A stretch of DNA of 64,000 bases from Flavobacteriales bacterium (GTDB taxonomy: Bacteria; Bacteroidota; Bacteroidia; Flavobacteriales_F; PHOS-HE28): positions 1,736,001-1,800,000 of the forward strand of contig JADJOI010000003.1 in NCBI GenBank assembly GCA_016713875.1, given 5' to 3'. Below are positions 37,964 to 46,887 of this stretch, in pieces. The notes beneath the pieces are model-generated. The model saw only the letters and a list, made by a program, of their open reading frames with translations, did not search any database and was not told where the DNA came from. The translations under genes were made by a program, and so were the position numbers. The number at the start of each line of letters is the position of its first letter. Within the stretch, counting starts at the first letter, position 1.

Positions 37964-40900
37964 ATGGCACACATCGAACTCCGTACCCGACCGGTGCTCC
38001 GGTCCTTGCGGTCGCTGCTGGCGATCGCCGCGTGGCTGCTGCCCAGCTTGTGGGCCACAGCGCAGGTCGCACAGACCTTCAACTCGTCCGGCAGCTTCAC
38101 CCCGCCGGCCGGTGTCACCCAGGTGGTGGTGGAATGTTGGGGTGGTGGCGGCCGCGGTGGTACGCGCACCACGAACGGACAAGGCGGCGGCGGCGGCGGC
38201 GGGGCCTATTCCCGCGCGCTGGTGGCGGTGACCCCGGGCACGCCTTACACGGTGACGGTGGGTGACGGCAGCACGGGTACCGGCCCCGGGGGCGACTCCT
38301 GGTTCGGTACTGCGGGCACGGTGATGGCCCAGGGCGGCAACAGCTGCGGCAACAACAGCTCCACGGGTGTTTCGGGCGGCACGGCCGCAGCGTCGGTCGG
38401 CTTCGTGAAGTTCGACGGCGGCAACGGCGCGAACGGCGGCAACATCTTCATCACCCGGTGGGGCGGTGGCGGTGGCTCGAGCGCCGGGTATGGTGCAGCT
38501 GGCGCGAACGGTGTGCTCGGCACGGGCGGCACCGCGCCCGCAGGCGGCGGCAACGGTGGGAACGGCCCCACCAGCCAGGCCAACGGCGCGGCCGGCACCG
38601 TCCCAGGTGGGGGCGGTGGCGGTGCGGTCCGGACCAGCAGTGGCACCCGCACGGGTGGCGCCGGAGCCGATGGTTTGGTGATCGTCACCTACTACGACCC
38701 CGGTGTCTGCATCAGCGGCACGAACGGCTTCAACAGTATCCCGGACAATGCCTGCGGGGCCAGCCAGTTCATGCACGCCCCGATGCCGGTGACCGGCCAG
38801 CCCACCACCCTGGGCACCAACCCCGGCAACGCGCGCCTCACCAGCGTGGAGCTGATCGTGGCGCACACCTTCAACAGCGACTTGCGCGTGTCGCTGACCA
38901 CCCCGGGTGGCCAGACCCGCAACCTGATCCTGAACCGCTTCGGTAACGGTGACAACCTGGGCAACCCGGGCGCCTGCCCCGGCACGGTGCTCACCCTGGC
39001 CGATGGTGGATCCGCCTTGGTGAACACCAACACCAGCAACGTGGCCGGCACCTACCAGCCTGAGCAGACCCTGGCCGGCTTCACCGGCGACCCCAATGGG
39101 GCCTGGGTGCTGAACATCTGCGACAACGCGAACTCCGACGTGGGCCGCCTGGTGATGGCGCGTCTGAACTTCTGCACGGTGCCACTGATCACGAGCTTCG
39201 GGTCCAACAGCCCGATCTGCGCCGGCCAGACCCTGACCTTGACCTCCGCCGCCACGGGCAGCCCGGCGCCGACCTTCTCCTGGTCCGGCTCCGGAACCTT
39301 TGCACCGAACACCACCAGCGCGAACGTCTCGGTGACCGGTGCGTCCACAGGCAACTATACGGTGACCGTCAGCAGCAGCTGCGGCTCGGCCCAGCAGGTG
39401 ATCCCGGTGACGGTGAACCCGCTGCCCACGATGAGCTGCCCGGGTAACATCACCGGGATCTGCAGCGCGGACGCGCCCTTTGTGCTCGGCGGCGCCACGC
39501 CCCTGGGCGGCACCTACAGCGGCACGGGTGTGAGCGGTGGCAGCTTCGACCCCGGCGTGGCCGGAGCGGGCACGCACACCATCACCTACAGCTACACCGA
39601 CGGCAACTCCTGCTCCAACAGCTGCACCTTCACCATGGATGTGACGCTGGCCACCACGTGGTACAGCGACCTGGCGGACGGCGACGGCCTGGGCGATCCG
39701 GGAAGCCCGCTGCTGGCCTGCAGCCAACCGGTGGGTTACGTGGCCGACAACACGGATGGCTGCCCTGCGGTGAGCGGCACGGTGGGCAGCGCGTGCAACG
39801 ACGGCAACCCCTTCACCAGCGGCGACGTGCTGAACGGCAGCTGTGTGTGCGCCGGCACCCCGGCCCCCTGCACCAACTGGAACCTGGCGATCGCCACGGA
39901 CGCCAACGGCGGCGACGTGAGCTGGCAGCTGAAGGACGCCAACAGCCCCTTCATCCTGGCCAGCGGCAGCGGCCTGGCCAACAACACCACGGTGAACAGC
40001 TCCTTCTGCGTACCGGTGGGGGCCTGCTTCGAGCTGACGGTGAACGATGCGGGTGGCAACGGCATCGCGGGTGGCGGCTGGGTGCTCACCAACGACCAGG
40101 GCGAGCGCGTGATCGACAACACGGGCAACGGCGGCTGCTTCGGCAGCAGCAGCACCTCGGTGAACGAGAGCGTGTGCAACGCCGTGGGCACGGACAAGCT
40201 GATGTTCAGCGACTGTGACAAGGAGGACCACCAGCCCGGTGGCAACGTCTTCGCCAGCGAGAACCCGGCGGTGAGCGCCCAGTGGGGCCTCGGGAACCAG
40301 GCGGACGACGGCTACCAGTTCTGGTTCTACGACCCCTGCGGTGGCTACAGCCGACGGATCTTCCGCAACCACGCCACCAGCGGCGGCTTCGGCCCGGCCA
40401 ATGCGCAGCGCGCGACCAAACTGGCCCTGGCCAGCATCGTCACCAACCCGTTGCCGCAGAACACCCTGCTGAACGTGCGGGTGCGGAGCCGGGTGAACGG
40501 AGTGGACAGCAACTGGGGTCCGGCCTGCCGCTTCCGCATCGCCACGGTGGCCTGCCCGCAGACCAAGCTGATCGACACGCCGAACCACATCAACTACAGC
40601 TGCAATGTGACGCGCAGCTTCGGCGGCAGCGACAAAGTGAGCTGCTTCCCGGTGGCCGGCGCCAACAAGTACCGGTTCCGGTTCGAGAACGCCGGTGAAG
40701 GCTACCTGCGCAACGTGACCAGCAACAGCGCCACGCTGGTGCTCAACTGGTTGACCCTGCCCCTGCAGAACGGCGTGAGCTATGACGTGCAGGCGCAGGC
40801 CAGCTTCGACGGCGGCCTTACCTACTGCCCGCTGGGCGCCACCTGCGTGGTGACCATCCTGAACCCGCCCGGCCAGAGCGGGCAGCGTGCGCTGGAGGTC

Positions 40901-41173
40901 ACCGCCGGGGTTGACGAGCTCGCGATGTGGCCGAACCCCACCGCGGACGGCGCCTTCGACATCCGCTGGAGCGGTCTGCCAGAGGGCGTGAGCACGGTGG
41001 AGCTTGCGGTGATCGACCTGAGCGGCCGCGTGATGGTGCAGTTGCAGCTGCCTGTGGCCGATGGCCTGCTCACCGGCCGGATCGTCCCGGACGCAGTGCT
41101 GACCAGCGGGCTCTACTTCGTCCGCCTCACGGCGGGCGAGCTGCAACGCACGGAGCGCCTCGTCGTGCGCTGA
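37964..41173 (+). CDS. Surface protein with glycine-rich domain, P-domain and T9SS sorting domain (1069 aa)
   Basis: A 1069-residue exported protein starting at ATG 37964 with signal peptide MAHIELRTRPVLRSLRSLLAIAAWLLP...ATAQ. Residues about 35-245 form a glycine-rich domain (GGGGRGGTRTTNGQGGGGGG, FVKFDGGNGANGG, GGGGSSAGYGAAGANG) ending GADGLVIVTYYD, a pattern known from Bacteroidota surface proteins and often compared with receptor ligand-binding glycine-rich domains. A P-domain (248-405), Ig-like repeats (406-560), a single thrombospondin type-3-like stretch (565-636, WYSDLADGDGLGDPGSP), a beta domain related to the 'SFGDG' domain but with NDAGGNGI (640-742), the duplicated module (748-968) and a sorting domain (980-1069, MWPNPTADGAFDI... 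VIDLSGRVM) follow. No enzymatic motif. Confidence 0.9.
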   Translation: MAHIELRTRPVLRSLRSLLAIAAWLLPSLWATAQVAQTFNSSGSFTPPAGVTQVVVECWGGGGRGGTRTTNGQGGGGGGGAYSRALVAVTPGTPYTVTVGDGSTGTGPGGDSWFGTAGTVMAQGGNSCGNNSSTGVSGGTAAASVGFVKFDGGNGANGGNIFITRWGGGGGSSAGYGAAGANGVLGTGGTAPAGGGNGGNGPTSQANGAAGTVPGGGGGGAVRTSSGTRTGGAGADGLVIVTYYDPGVCISGTNGFNSIPDNACGASQFMHAPMPVTGQPTTLGTNPGNARLTSVELIVAHTFNSDLRVSLTTPGGQTRNLILNRFGNGDNLGNPGACPGTVLTLADGGSALVNTNTSNVAGTYQPEQTLAGFTGDPNGAWVLNICDNANSDVGRLVMARLNFCTVPLITSFGSNSPICAGQTLTLTSAATGSPAPTFSWSGSGTFAPNTTSANVSVTGASTGNYTVTVSSSCGSAQQVIPVTVNPLPTMSCPGNITGICSADAPFVLGGATPLGGTYSGTGVSGGSFDPGVAGAGTHTITYSYTDGNSCSNSCTFTMDVTLATTWYSDLADGDGLGDPGSPLLACSQPVGYVADNTDGCPAVSGTVGSACNDGNPFTSGDVLNGSCVCAGTPAPCTNWNLAIATDANGGDVSWQLKDANSPFILASGSGLANNTTVNSSFCVPVGACFELTVNDAGGNGIAGGGWVLTNDQGERVIDNTGNGGCFGSSSTSVNESVCNAVGTDKLMFSDCDKEDHQPGGNVFASENPAVSAQWGLGNQADDGYQFWFYDPCGGYSRRIFRNHATSGGFGPANAQRATKLALASIVTNPLPQNTLLNVRVRSRVNGVDSNWGPACRFRIATVACPQTKLIDTPNHINYSCNVTRSFGGSDKVSCFPVAGANKYRFRFENAGEGYLRNVTSNSATLVLNWLTLPLQNGVSYDVQAQASFDGGLTYCPLGATCVVTILNPPGQSGQRALEVTAGVDELAMWPNPTADGAFDIRWSGLPEGVSTVELAVIDLSGRVMVQLQLPVADGLLTGRIVPDAVLTSGLYFVRLTAGELQRTERLVVR

Positions 41174-41191
41174 GCAGCGGAACCACGAACA

Positions 41192-41227
41192 GCGAAGAGC
41201 CCCGGCCGAACGGTCGGGGCTCTTCGC
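41192..41227 (+). terminator. Terminator of the 1069-residue gene
   Basis: GCGAAGAGCCCCGGCC pairs with GGTCGGGGCTCTTCGC over a GAAC loop (one G-T pair), a 16-base stem. Confidence 0.9.
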
Positions 41228-41346
41228 ATCCACGGGGTGAGCCACCGTGTCGAAACCCGGCCTGGTCCGCCGGCGTAGAAGGCCTGCCCGGAGGACCCAT
41301 GCCCGCTCGGCATCACCGGTCCACGGAACACGCAAACCCGCCTGCC

Positions 41347-44300
41347 ATGGCACACATCTTCCCCGTTGAACCCCGGTCGCATCGTTACCTCCGCCTTGCC
41401 TTGCTGCCGGCCATCCTGGCCCTGGTCAGCATCCCGTGGAACCTGGCGGCCCAGGTGTCCACGAGCTACACCTTCAGCGCCTCCTCTGGCTCCTACAGCG
41501 AGATCAGCGGCGGTACGCAGCTCTGGGGTGGCTTCAATGGCACGTTCGATGACCAGGTCTCCAGCGCACAGACCATCCCGTCCTTCAACTTCAACGGCAC
41601 GGCCTACACCGAGATGTACGTCTCGGCGAACGGGTTCATCACCTTCGGTTCGGCGCCGTCCGGTACCAACTACACGCCGTTGAGCAGCGGTGAGAGCTAT
41701 TCGGGTGCGATCAGTGCGTTCGGAGCGGACATCGAGAACCGGAGCACGAGCTTCACTACACGGACCGTCCGTTGGCAGACCGTCGGCAACGAAGTGATCG
41801 TGCAGTGGAAGAACGCACGCCGGCAGGGCGAGAGCGAGTACTTCGACTTCCAGATCCGCTTGAACACGAGCACGAACGCGATCGTGATCGTCTATGGACC
41901 CCGGAGCACGCCGGACAATGCCACCTCCAACCAACCCCAAGTGGGCCTGCGGGGAGCGAACAACCTGCTCCTGAGCAACCTGAACAACCGGCGCGTCGGC
42001 ACCGGCAGTGAGACCTGGGCGAACCCGCTGGCCGGGAACGCCTTCAGCAATACGATGCGGTACACGGACAGCTCCCCGGCCAAGAGCTGGAGCAGTGGAC
42101 AGACCTATAGCTGGACCGCCTGCACGCCGCCCACGGTGAGCGTGACGCCGTCCGCTCCGTCCTATTGCCCGGGCGGCAGCGTGGCCTTGACCGCCTCCGG
42201 GGCCAACGCCTACACCTGGTCCCCGGCAGCGGGCCTCAGCGCAACCACCGGAGCCAACGTCACAGCGAACCCGACCAGCACATCCAGTTACACCGTAAGC
42301 GGCACCAACACCGGGTGTGCCTTCGCCGGGACCACGAACGTGACGGTGACCGTGCTGGATGCCCCGACCGGCGTGAGCGCGAACAGCTCGGCCGCTTCGG
42401 CGTGCGTGAACGGGACAGTGAACCTCACGGCAACGGGCAGTTATCCGGGCACGATCCTGTCCCAGAACTTCAACAGCGGCGCAGGCGGGTGGACCACGAC
42501 GAACAGCTCCACGGGCGGAACCCCGGCTGACGCCGCCTGGACCTTGCGTCCGAACAACTACTTCTACAACGCGAGCTCCGGCTCCGACCCCACGTTCAGC
42601 AGCAATGATGGCAGCCAGTTCTACCTGAGCAACAGTGATGATCAGGGCAGCGGCGGCATCACGGCCACCACGCTCGTATCGCCGTCGTTCAGTCTGGTCG
42701 GCTACACCACCGCTTCACTGAACTTCTACCACCACTATCGGTTCAACTCGGGCGCTTCGGACCGCGCCTACGTGGATGTGTCCACGGATGGCACGAACTA
42801 CACCAACTTGGTGACGTACAGCTCCACGCAGGGCAACTGGAACGCCTTCACGCAGGCCAACCTGAACCTGAACAGTTACGCGGGACAGCCGACAGTGTAT
42901 GTCCGCTTCCGCTATGCCGCCACCTACGACTGGTGGTGGGCGGTGGACAACGTGAGCATCACGGGCGTGGGCAGTGCCCCGTTGACCTGGGGATGGACCT
43001 CGACCCCCAGCGGATTCACCTCCAGCGTGCAGAACCCGAGCGGCGTGGTGGTGACCCAGACGCGCACCTACACGGTGACGGCCACAGCGCCGAACAGCTG
43101 CACAACACAAGCAACGACCGGGACCGTGACGGCCGTCCCCGCTCCGAACGCCGGCACCAACGGAACTGTGACCGTCTGCAGCATCGACGCGCCGGTCAGC
43201 CTGTTCGCCCAGCTGGGCGGCACGCCGGACGGTGGCGGCATCTGGAGCGGGCCCAGCCCGGTGGTGGGCGGCAACTACGATCCGGCCACGATGAACCCCG
43301 GGGTATACACCTACACGGTGAGCGCGCCGCCCTGTGCGAATGCACAGGCCACGGTCACCGTCACGGAGAACACCGCTACCACCTGGTACGCTGATGCGGA
43401 TGGCGACAGCTTCGGCGACCCCGGCGTGACGCAGCAGGCCTGCGCGCAACCGCCCAGCTACGTGGCCAACAACTCGGACAACTGCCCGAACGCCTTCGGT
43501 CTGATCGGCAGCGCCTGCAACGACGGCAACGCCTGCACCATCAACGATGTGCTCGACGGCTCCTGCAATTGCGTGGGCACCTTCCAGGACACGGACGGTG
43601 ACAGCGTGTGCGATGCGAACGACAACTGTCCCACGGTGCCGGGGCAGATCGGCAGCGCGTGCGACGACAACAACGATTGTACCCTCAATGACGTGCTCGA
43701 CGGCTCCTGCAACTGCGCGGGCACCTATACGGACACGGACGGTGACGGCACGTGCGATGGTGAGGACGGCTGCCCCACGGACCCGAACAAGACCTGGGAA
43801 GGCATCTGCGGCTGCGGCAACCCCGACGTGGACGGCGACGGCGACACGGTGATGGACTGCCTGGACGGCTGCCCCACCGACCCCAACAAGATCGCGCCGG
43901 GTGCATGCGGTTGCGGTACGCCGGACACGGACACCGACGGTGACGCTACACCGGACTGCAACGACCTGTGCCCGATGGATCCGAACAAGACGGCTCCCGG
44001 CACCTGCGGCTGCGGCCAGGCGGAACCCGGATCGGCCTGCAACGACGGCAACCCCAACACCGGCAACGACGTGGTGAACGCCAGCTGCCAGTGCGTGGGC
44101 CAGCCGCTGGACTGCGCCGGTACGCCGGGTGGTCCTGCCCTCCCGGGCACGACTTGCAACGACGGCGACCCGAACACGGCGAACGACGTGTATGATGCCA
44201 ACTGCGTCTGTGCGGGTACACCGACCAACCAGGTGGTGGGCCTCACCTTGAACACCGACGCTAACGGCGGCCAGACCAGCTGGGAGATCATTCCCCAGGG

Positions 44301-45546
44301 AGGCGGCGCGCCCCTGTGCAGCGGATCCGGCTATCCGGACAACGCCACGGTGCCTTTGAACTGCCCGCTCGCCGACGGCTGCTACGAGCTGCGCGTGATG
44401 GACAGCTTCGGTGATGGCATGACCACCGGTGGATATGTGCTGCGCGACGCCGGCAACAAGCGCATCATCGACAACGCCAATGACGGTGCCTTCGGCTCGG
44501 TGAGCCAGATCGCCAACAGCGGCGGCTTCTGCCTGCCGCTGGGTAACGACCGCATCCGTCCGAGCCGCTGCGACCTGGAGACCCTGCTGCCCACGGATTG
44601 GATCGCCGCCGACGAGAACCCCGCCGTGGACGCCCAGTTCGGTGTGGGCAACCAGGCCGATGACGGCTACCAGTTCTGGTTCTTCAACCCCGATGGTGGT
44701 TACAGCCGCCGGGTGCTGATGACCCATGCCACCAACAACTACCTCTTCCCTTGGGGCCCCGGCCGGTGCAGCTACCTGCGCCTGAGCAACCTCACCACCT
44801 CGCCCCTGCCGCACAACCAGCTTCTGAACGTGCGGGTGCGCAGCATGGTCAACGGCGTGTACACCGCGTTCGGTCCGGCCTGCCGCCTGAAGATCGACCT
44901 GGTGAACCAGTGCCCGACCAGCCAGCTGGTGAACGACATCAACAGCAACCTGCACTCCTGCGGCATCACGAACGTGGTACTTGACGGATCGCAATACCTG
45001 CACACCCAGTACGTGGCCAACGTGGTGACCTACCAGTGGGAGTTCGACGACATCAACAGTGCCTACCTGCGCCGCATCACCAGCAGCGGCAGCGCCTTGC
45101 GCCTGAGCGCCTGGGCCACCCTGCCGCTGCAGTACAACACCACCTACAACGTGCGGGTGCGGGTGAGCTACGACGGCGGAGCGAACTACTGTCCCTGGGG
45201 CACCGCGTGCACCATCACCACGGCCCCGGTGCCACCGGGCCAGGGTCAAGGACGTGGGGTGACCGCCATGATCGAGAGCCCGGTGACCGAGTTCCGCCTG
45301 TGGCCCAACCCCAACCGCGGCGATGTGGTGAACGTGCTGGCCGATGGCCTGCCCATCGAGGCCTCTACCGCCGACCTTTCCATCACCGACCTCTTCGGCA
45401 AACAGGTGTACAACGGCCAGGTGCCGGTGGCCGATGGCACCGTGCGGCAGGTGATCGACCTCAGCGGCCGCGCGGCCTCCGGGGTCTATCTGGTGGTGCT
45501 GCGCGCGAACGAGGTCGAACGCATCCAGCGCTTGGTGATCGAGTGA
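41347..45546 (+). CDS. Surface protein with MAM-like and thrombospondin type-3 repeats and T9SS sorting domain (1399 aa)
   Basis: A 1399-residue exported protein starting at ATG 41347 (MAHIFPVEPRSHRYLRLALLPAILALVSI... AAQ); the longer frame upstream is non-coding. An N-terminal beta domain (37-262), an Ig-like segment, a MAM/cleaved-adhesin-like domain (367-542, GTILSQNFNSGAGGW) and two further Ig-like segments lead to a calcium-binding-type thrombospondin type-3 region (709-958) with repeats such as DTDGDSVCDANDNCPT, DTDGDGTCDGEDGCPTDPNK and DVDGDGDTVMDCLDGCPTDP. An 'RVMDSFGDGM' domain (961-1062), the duplicated module (1070-1295) and a sorting domain (1310-1399, LWPNPNRGDVVNV... ITDLFGKQVYNG) end the protein. 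Aspartate-rich repeats suggest calcium-dependent rigidity after secretion; role otherwise inferred as adhesion or display. Confidence 0.9.
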   Translation: MAHIFPVEPRSHRYLRLALLPAILALVSIPWNLAAQVSTSYTFSASSGSYSEISGGTQLWGGFNGTFDDQVSSAQTIPSFNFNGTAYTEMYVSANGFITFGSAPSGTNYTPLSSGESYSGAISAFGADIENRSTSFTTRTVRWQTVGNEVIVQWKNARRQGESEYFDFQIRLNTSTNAIVIVYGPRSTPDNATSNQPQVGLRGANNLLLSNLNNRRVGTGSETWANPLAGNAFSNTMRYTDSSPAKSWSSGQTYSWTACTPPTVSVTPSAPSYCPGGSVALTASGANAYTWSPAAGLSATTGANVTANPTSTSSYTVSGTNTGCAFAGTTNVTVTVLDAPTGVSANSSAASACVNGTVNLTATGSYPGTILSQNFNSGAGGWTTTNSSTGGTPADAAWTLRPNNYFYNASSGSDPTFSSNDGSQFYLSNSDDQGSGGITATTLVSPSFSLVGYTTASLNFYHHYRFNSGASDRAYVDVSTDGTNYTNLVTYSSTQGNWNAFTQANLNLNSYAGQPTVYVRFRYAATYDWWWAVDNVSITGVGSAPLTWGWTSTPSGFTSSVQNPSGVVVTQTRTYTVTATAPNSCTTQATTGTVTAVPAPNAGTNGTVTVCSIDAPVSLFAQLGGTPDGGGIWSGPSPVVGGNYDPATMNPGVYTYTVSAPPCANAQATVTVTENTATTWYADADGDSFGDPGVTQQACAQPPSYVANNSDNCPNAFGLIGSACNDGNACTINDVLDGSCNCVGTFQDTDGDSVCDANDNCPTVPGQIGSACDDNNDCTLNDVLDGSCNCAGTYTDTDGDGTCDGEDGCPTDPNKTWEGICGCGNPDVDGDGDTVMDCLDGCPTDPNKIAPGACGCGTPDTDTDGDATPDCNDLCPMDPNKTAPGTCGCGQAEPGSACNDGNPNTGNDVVNASCQCVGQPLDCAGTPGGPALPGTTCNDGDPNTANDVYDANCVCAGTPTNQVVGLTLNTDANGGQTSWEIIPQGGGAPLCSGSGYPDNATVPLNCPLADGCYELRVMDSFGDGMTTGGYVLRDAGNKRIIDNANDGAFGSVSQIANSGGFCLPLGNDRIRPSRCDLETLLPTDWIAADENPAVDAQFGVGNQADDGYQFWFFNPDGGYSRRVLMTHATNNYLFPWGPGRCSYLRLSNLTTSPLPHNQLLNVRVRSMVNGVYTAFGPACRLKIDLVNQCPTSQLVNDINSNLHSCGITNVVLDGSQYLHTQYVANVVTYQWEFDDINSAYLRRITSSGSALRLSAWATLPLQYNTTYNVRVRVSYDGGANYCPWGTACTITTAPVPPGQGQGRGVTAMIESPVTEFRLWPNPNRGDVVNVLADGLPIEASTADLSITDLFGKQVYNGQVPVADGTVRQVIDLSGRAASGVYLVVLRANEVERIQRLVIE

Positions 45547-45560
45547 TCCGGATGTGCTCC

Positions 45561-45591
45561 ATGGAACCCCGGGCGATGCTCGGGGTTTCAT
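45561..45591. terminator. Bidirectional terminator between convergent genes
   Basis: ATGGAACCCCGGGC and GCTCGGGGTTTCAT form a 14-base stem with two G-T pairs over a GAT loop, between the stops of the 1399-residue gene and of the leftward NamZ-type gene. Confidence 0.8.
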
Positions 45592-45593
45592 GC

Positions 45594-46802
45594 TTAGGGG
45601 CCCTCCGGATACAGGAGGTAGCGCGCCCGCACCGACCGGAACGCCTCCACCGCCGGCTTCCATGAAGCCCGGATGGCCTCCTCGGTCTCGCCGCGCCGGA
45701 TGCGCTCCCGCAGATCGGGGCCACCGGCCAGCTTGTCGAAGAACGGGTTGAAGAACCCGTCCTTGTCCGCTGCGGCCTGGTACATGCCGATGAGCCAGCC
45801 CAGATGCAAACGCGGATCGAGCCGGCTGTAGAAGGTGCCGTACTCGGACAGGTCCAGTCCGGTGCATTCCTGCCCCTTGAACGGGGGCTCCTTGGCGCCG
45901 GGCATCGAGCGCGGCGTGAAGCGGTACGAACCCAGCGTACAGCCGGGGAAGCCGATGCACTGGAACGGCGCATCCGTGCCACGGCCCACGCTGACCACGG
46001 TGCCCTCGAAGAGGCCCAGCGCCGGGTACAGCATCACCGCGGAGAGGTTGGGCAGGTTGGGGCTCGGGCGAACCGGAGGCGCGTAGGCCATGCGGTGATC
46101 GTACCCGGTGCAGGGGATCACCGTGAGCGCCACCTGCCGACCCTCGCCGAGCCAGCCTTCCCCGGCGATCATGCGGGCGAACTCCCCCACCGTCATGCCA
46201 TGCACCAGCGGCACGGGGTGCAGGCCCACGAACGAGCGGTGCTTGGGGTCCAGCACCGGGCCGTCCACGTAGAAGCCGTTGGGGTTGGGCCGGTCCAGCA
46301 CGATCACCGGCAACCCGGCGTCCGCCGCGGCCTCCATCACGTAGTGCAGCGTGCTGATGTAGGTGTAGAAGCGCACCCCCACGTCCTGGATGTCGAAGAG
46401 CAGCACATCCACGTCCTGCAGCTGCTCCGGGCGGGGCTTCTTGTGGTCGCCGTAGAGCGAGACCAGTGGCAGCCCGGTGGGTGCATCGCGGCCGTCCTTG
46501 ACCTGCTCGCCGGCGTCGGCGTCGCCCCGGAACCCATGCTCGGGCGCGAACACCTTCGTCACGCGCACGCCCAGCCCCACCAGCGTGTCCACCAAGTGCA
46601 CGGCGCCCACCCGTCCGGTCTGGTTGGTGACCACGGCCACGCGCTTTCCCTGCAGCAGGGGCAGGTACTCCGCGGTGCGTTCCGCTCCCACGAGCAGGGC
46701 CTCAAGATGGGGTGGAGGCAGGGGATCCACCTGGGCCGGCATCTTCGCCGAGCAGGCGGAGAGCAGCGCGAGACCCAACAGGAAGGGGAACAGCGAAGGC
46801 AT
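45594..46802 (-). CDS. NamZ-type (DUF1343) exo-beta-N-acetylmuramidase, lipoprotein
   Basis: A 402-residue protein of the DUF1343 family, of which NamZ is an exo-acting N-acetylmuramidase in peptidoglycan recycling. Start at ATG 46800-46802 is chosen because it opens a lipoprotein signal (MPSLFPFLLGLALLSACSAK, cysteine about 17) and because a longer frame would overlap the divergent permease gene. Family hallmarks are present: VAVVTNQTGRV, VFAPEHGFRGDADAG, LVSLYG, LLFDIQDVGVRFYTYIST, VLDRPNPN, and GRGTDAPFQCIGFP. A TACTTTCG box lies 46 bases upstream. Surface or periplasmic anchoring is inferred. Confidence 0.92.
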   Translation of the reverse strand: MPSLFPFLLGLALLSACSAKMPAQVDPLPPPHLEALLVGAERTAEYLPLLQGKRVAVVTNQTGRVGAVHLVDTLVGLGVRVTKVFAPEHGFRGDADAGEQVKDGRDAPTGLPLVSLYGDHKKPRPEQLQDVDVLLFDIQDVGVRFYTYISTLHYVMEAAADAGLPVIVLDRPNPNGFYVDGPVLDPKHRSFVGLHPVPLVHGMTVGEFARMIAGEGWLGEGRQVALTVIPCTGYDHRMAYAPPVRPSPNLPNLSAVMLYPALGLFEGTVVSVGRGTDAPFQCIGFPGCTLGSYRFTPRSMPGAKEPPFKGQECTGLDLSEYGTFYSRLDPRLHLGWLIGMYQAAADKDGFFNPFFDKLAGGPDLRERIRRGETEEAIRASWKPAVEAFRSVRARYLLYPEGP

Positions 46803-46847
46803 GGCGGAACGATCGAGGGCAGCGATGGAATGACGTCCGAGCGGGCG

Positions 46848-46855
46848 CGAAAGTA
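46848..46855 (-). promoter_or_regulatory. -7 box of the NamZ-type gene
   Basis: On the minus strand TACTTTCG differs from TAnnTTTG by one base, 46 bases before the start codon. It is arranged divergently with the box at 46874. Confidence 0.45.
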
Positions 46856-46873
46856 GCCCGGAGGCGCCCGCCC

Positions 46874-46881
46874 TACCTTGC
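46874..46881 (+). promoter_or_regulatory. -7-like box of the permease gene
   Basis: TACCTTGC lies six bases before the ATG at 46888. It resembles the box before the cystathionine beta-synthase gene, also set almost against its start codon. Two departures from the consensus make it uncertain. Confidence 0.35.
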
Positions 46882-46887
46882 GCCGCC

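Noticed and set aside
39655..39870. Thrombospondin-type stretch as a separate gene
   Set aside because: It is in frame with and inside the 1069-residue gene, between Ig-like and C-terminal block.
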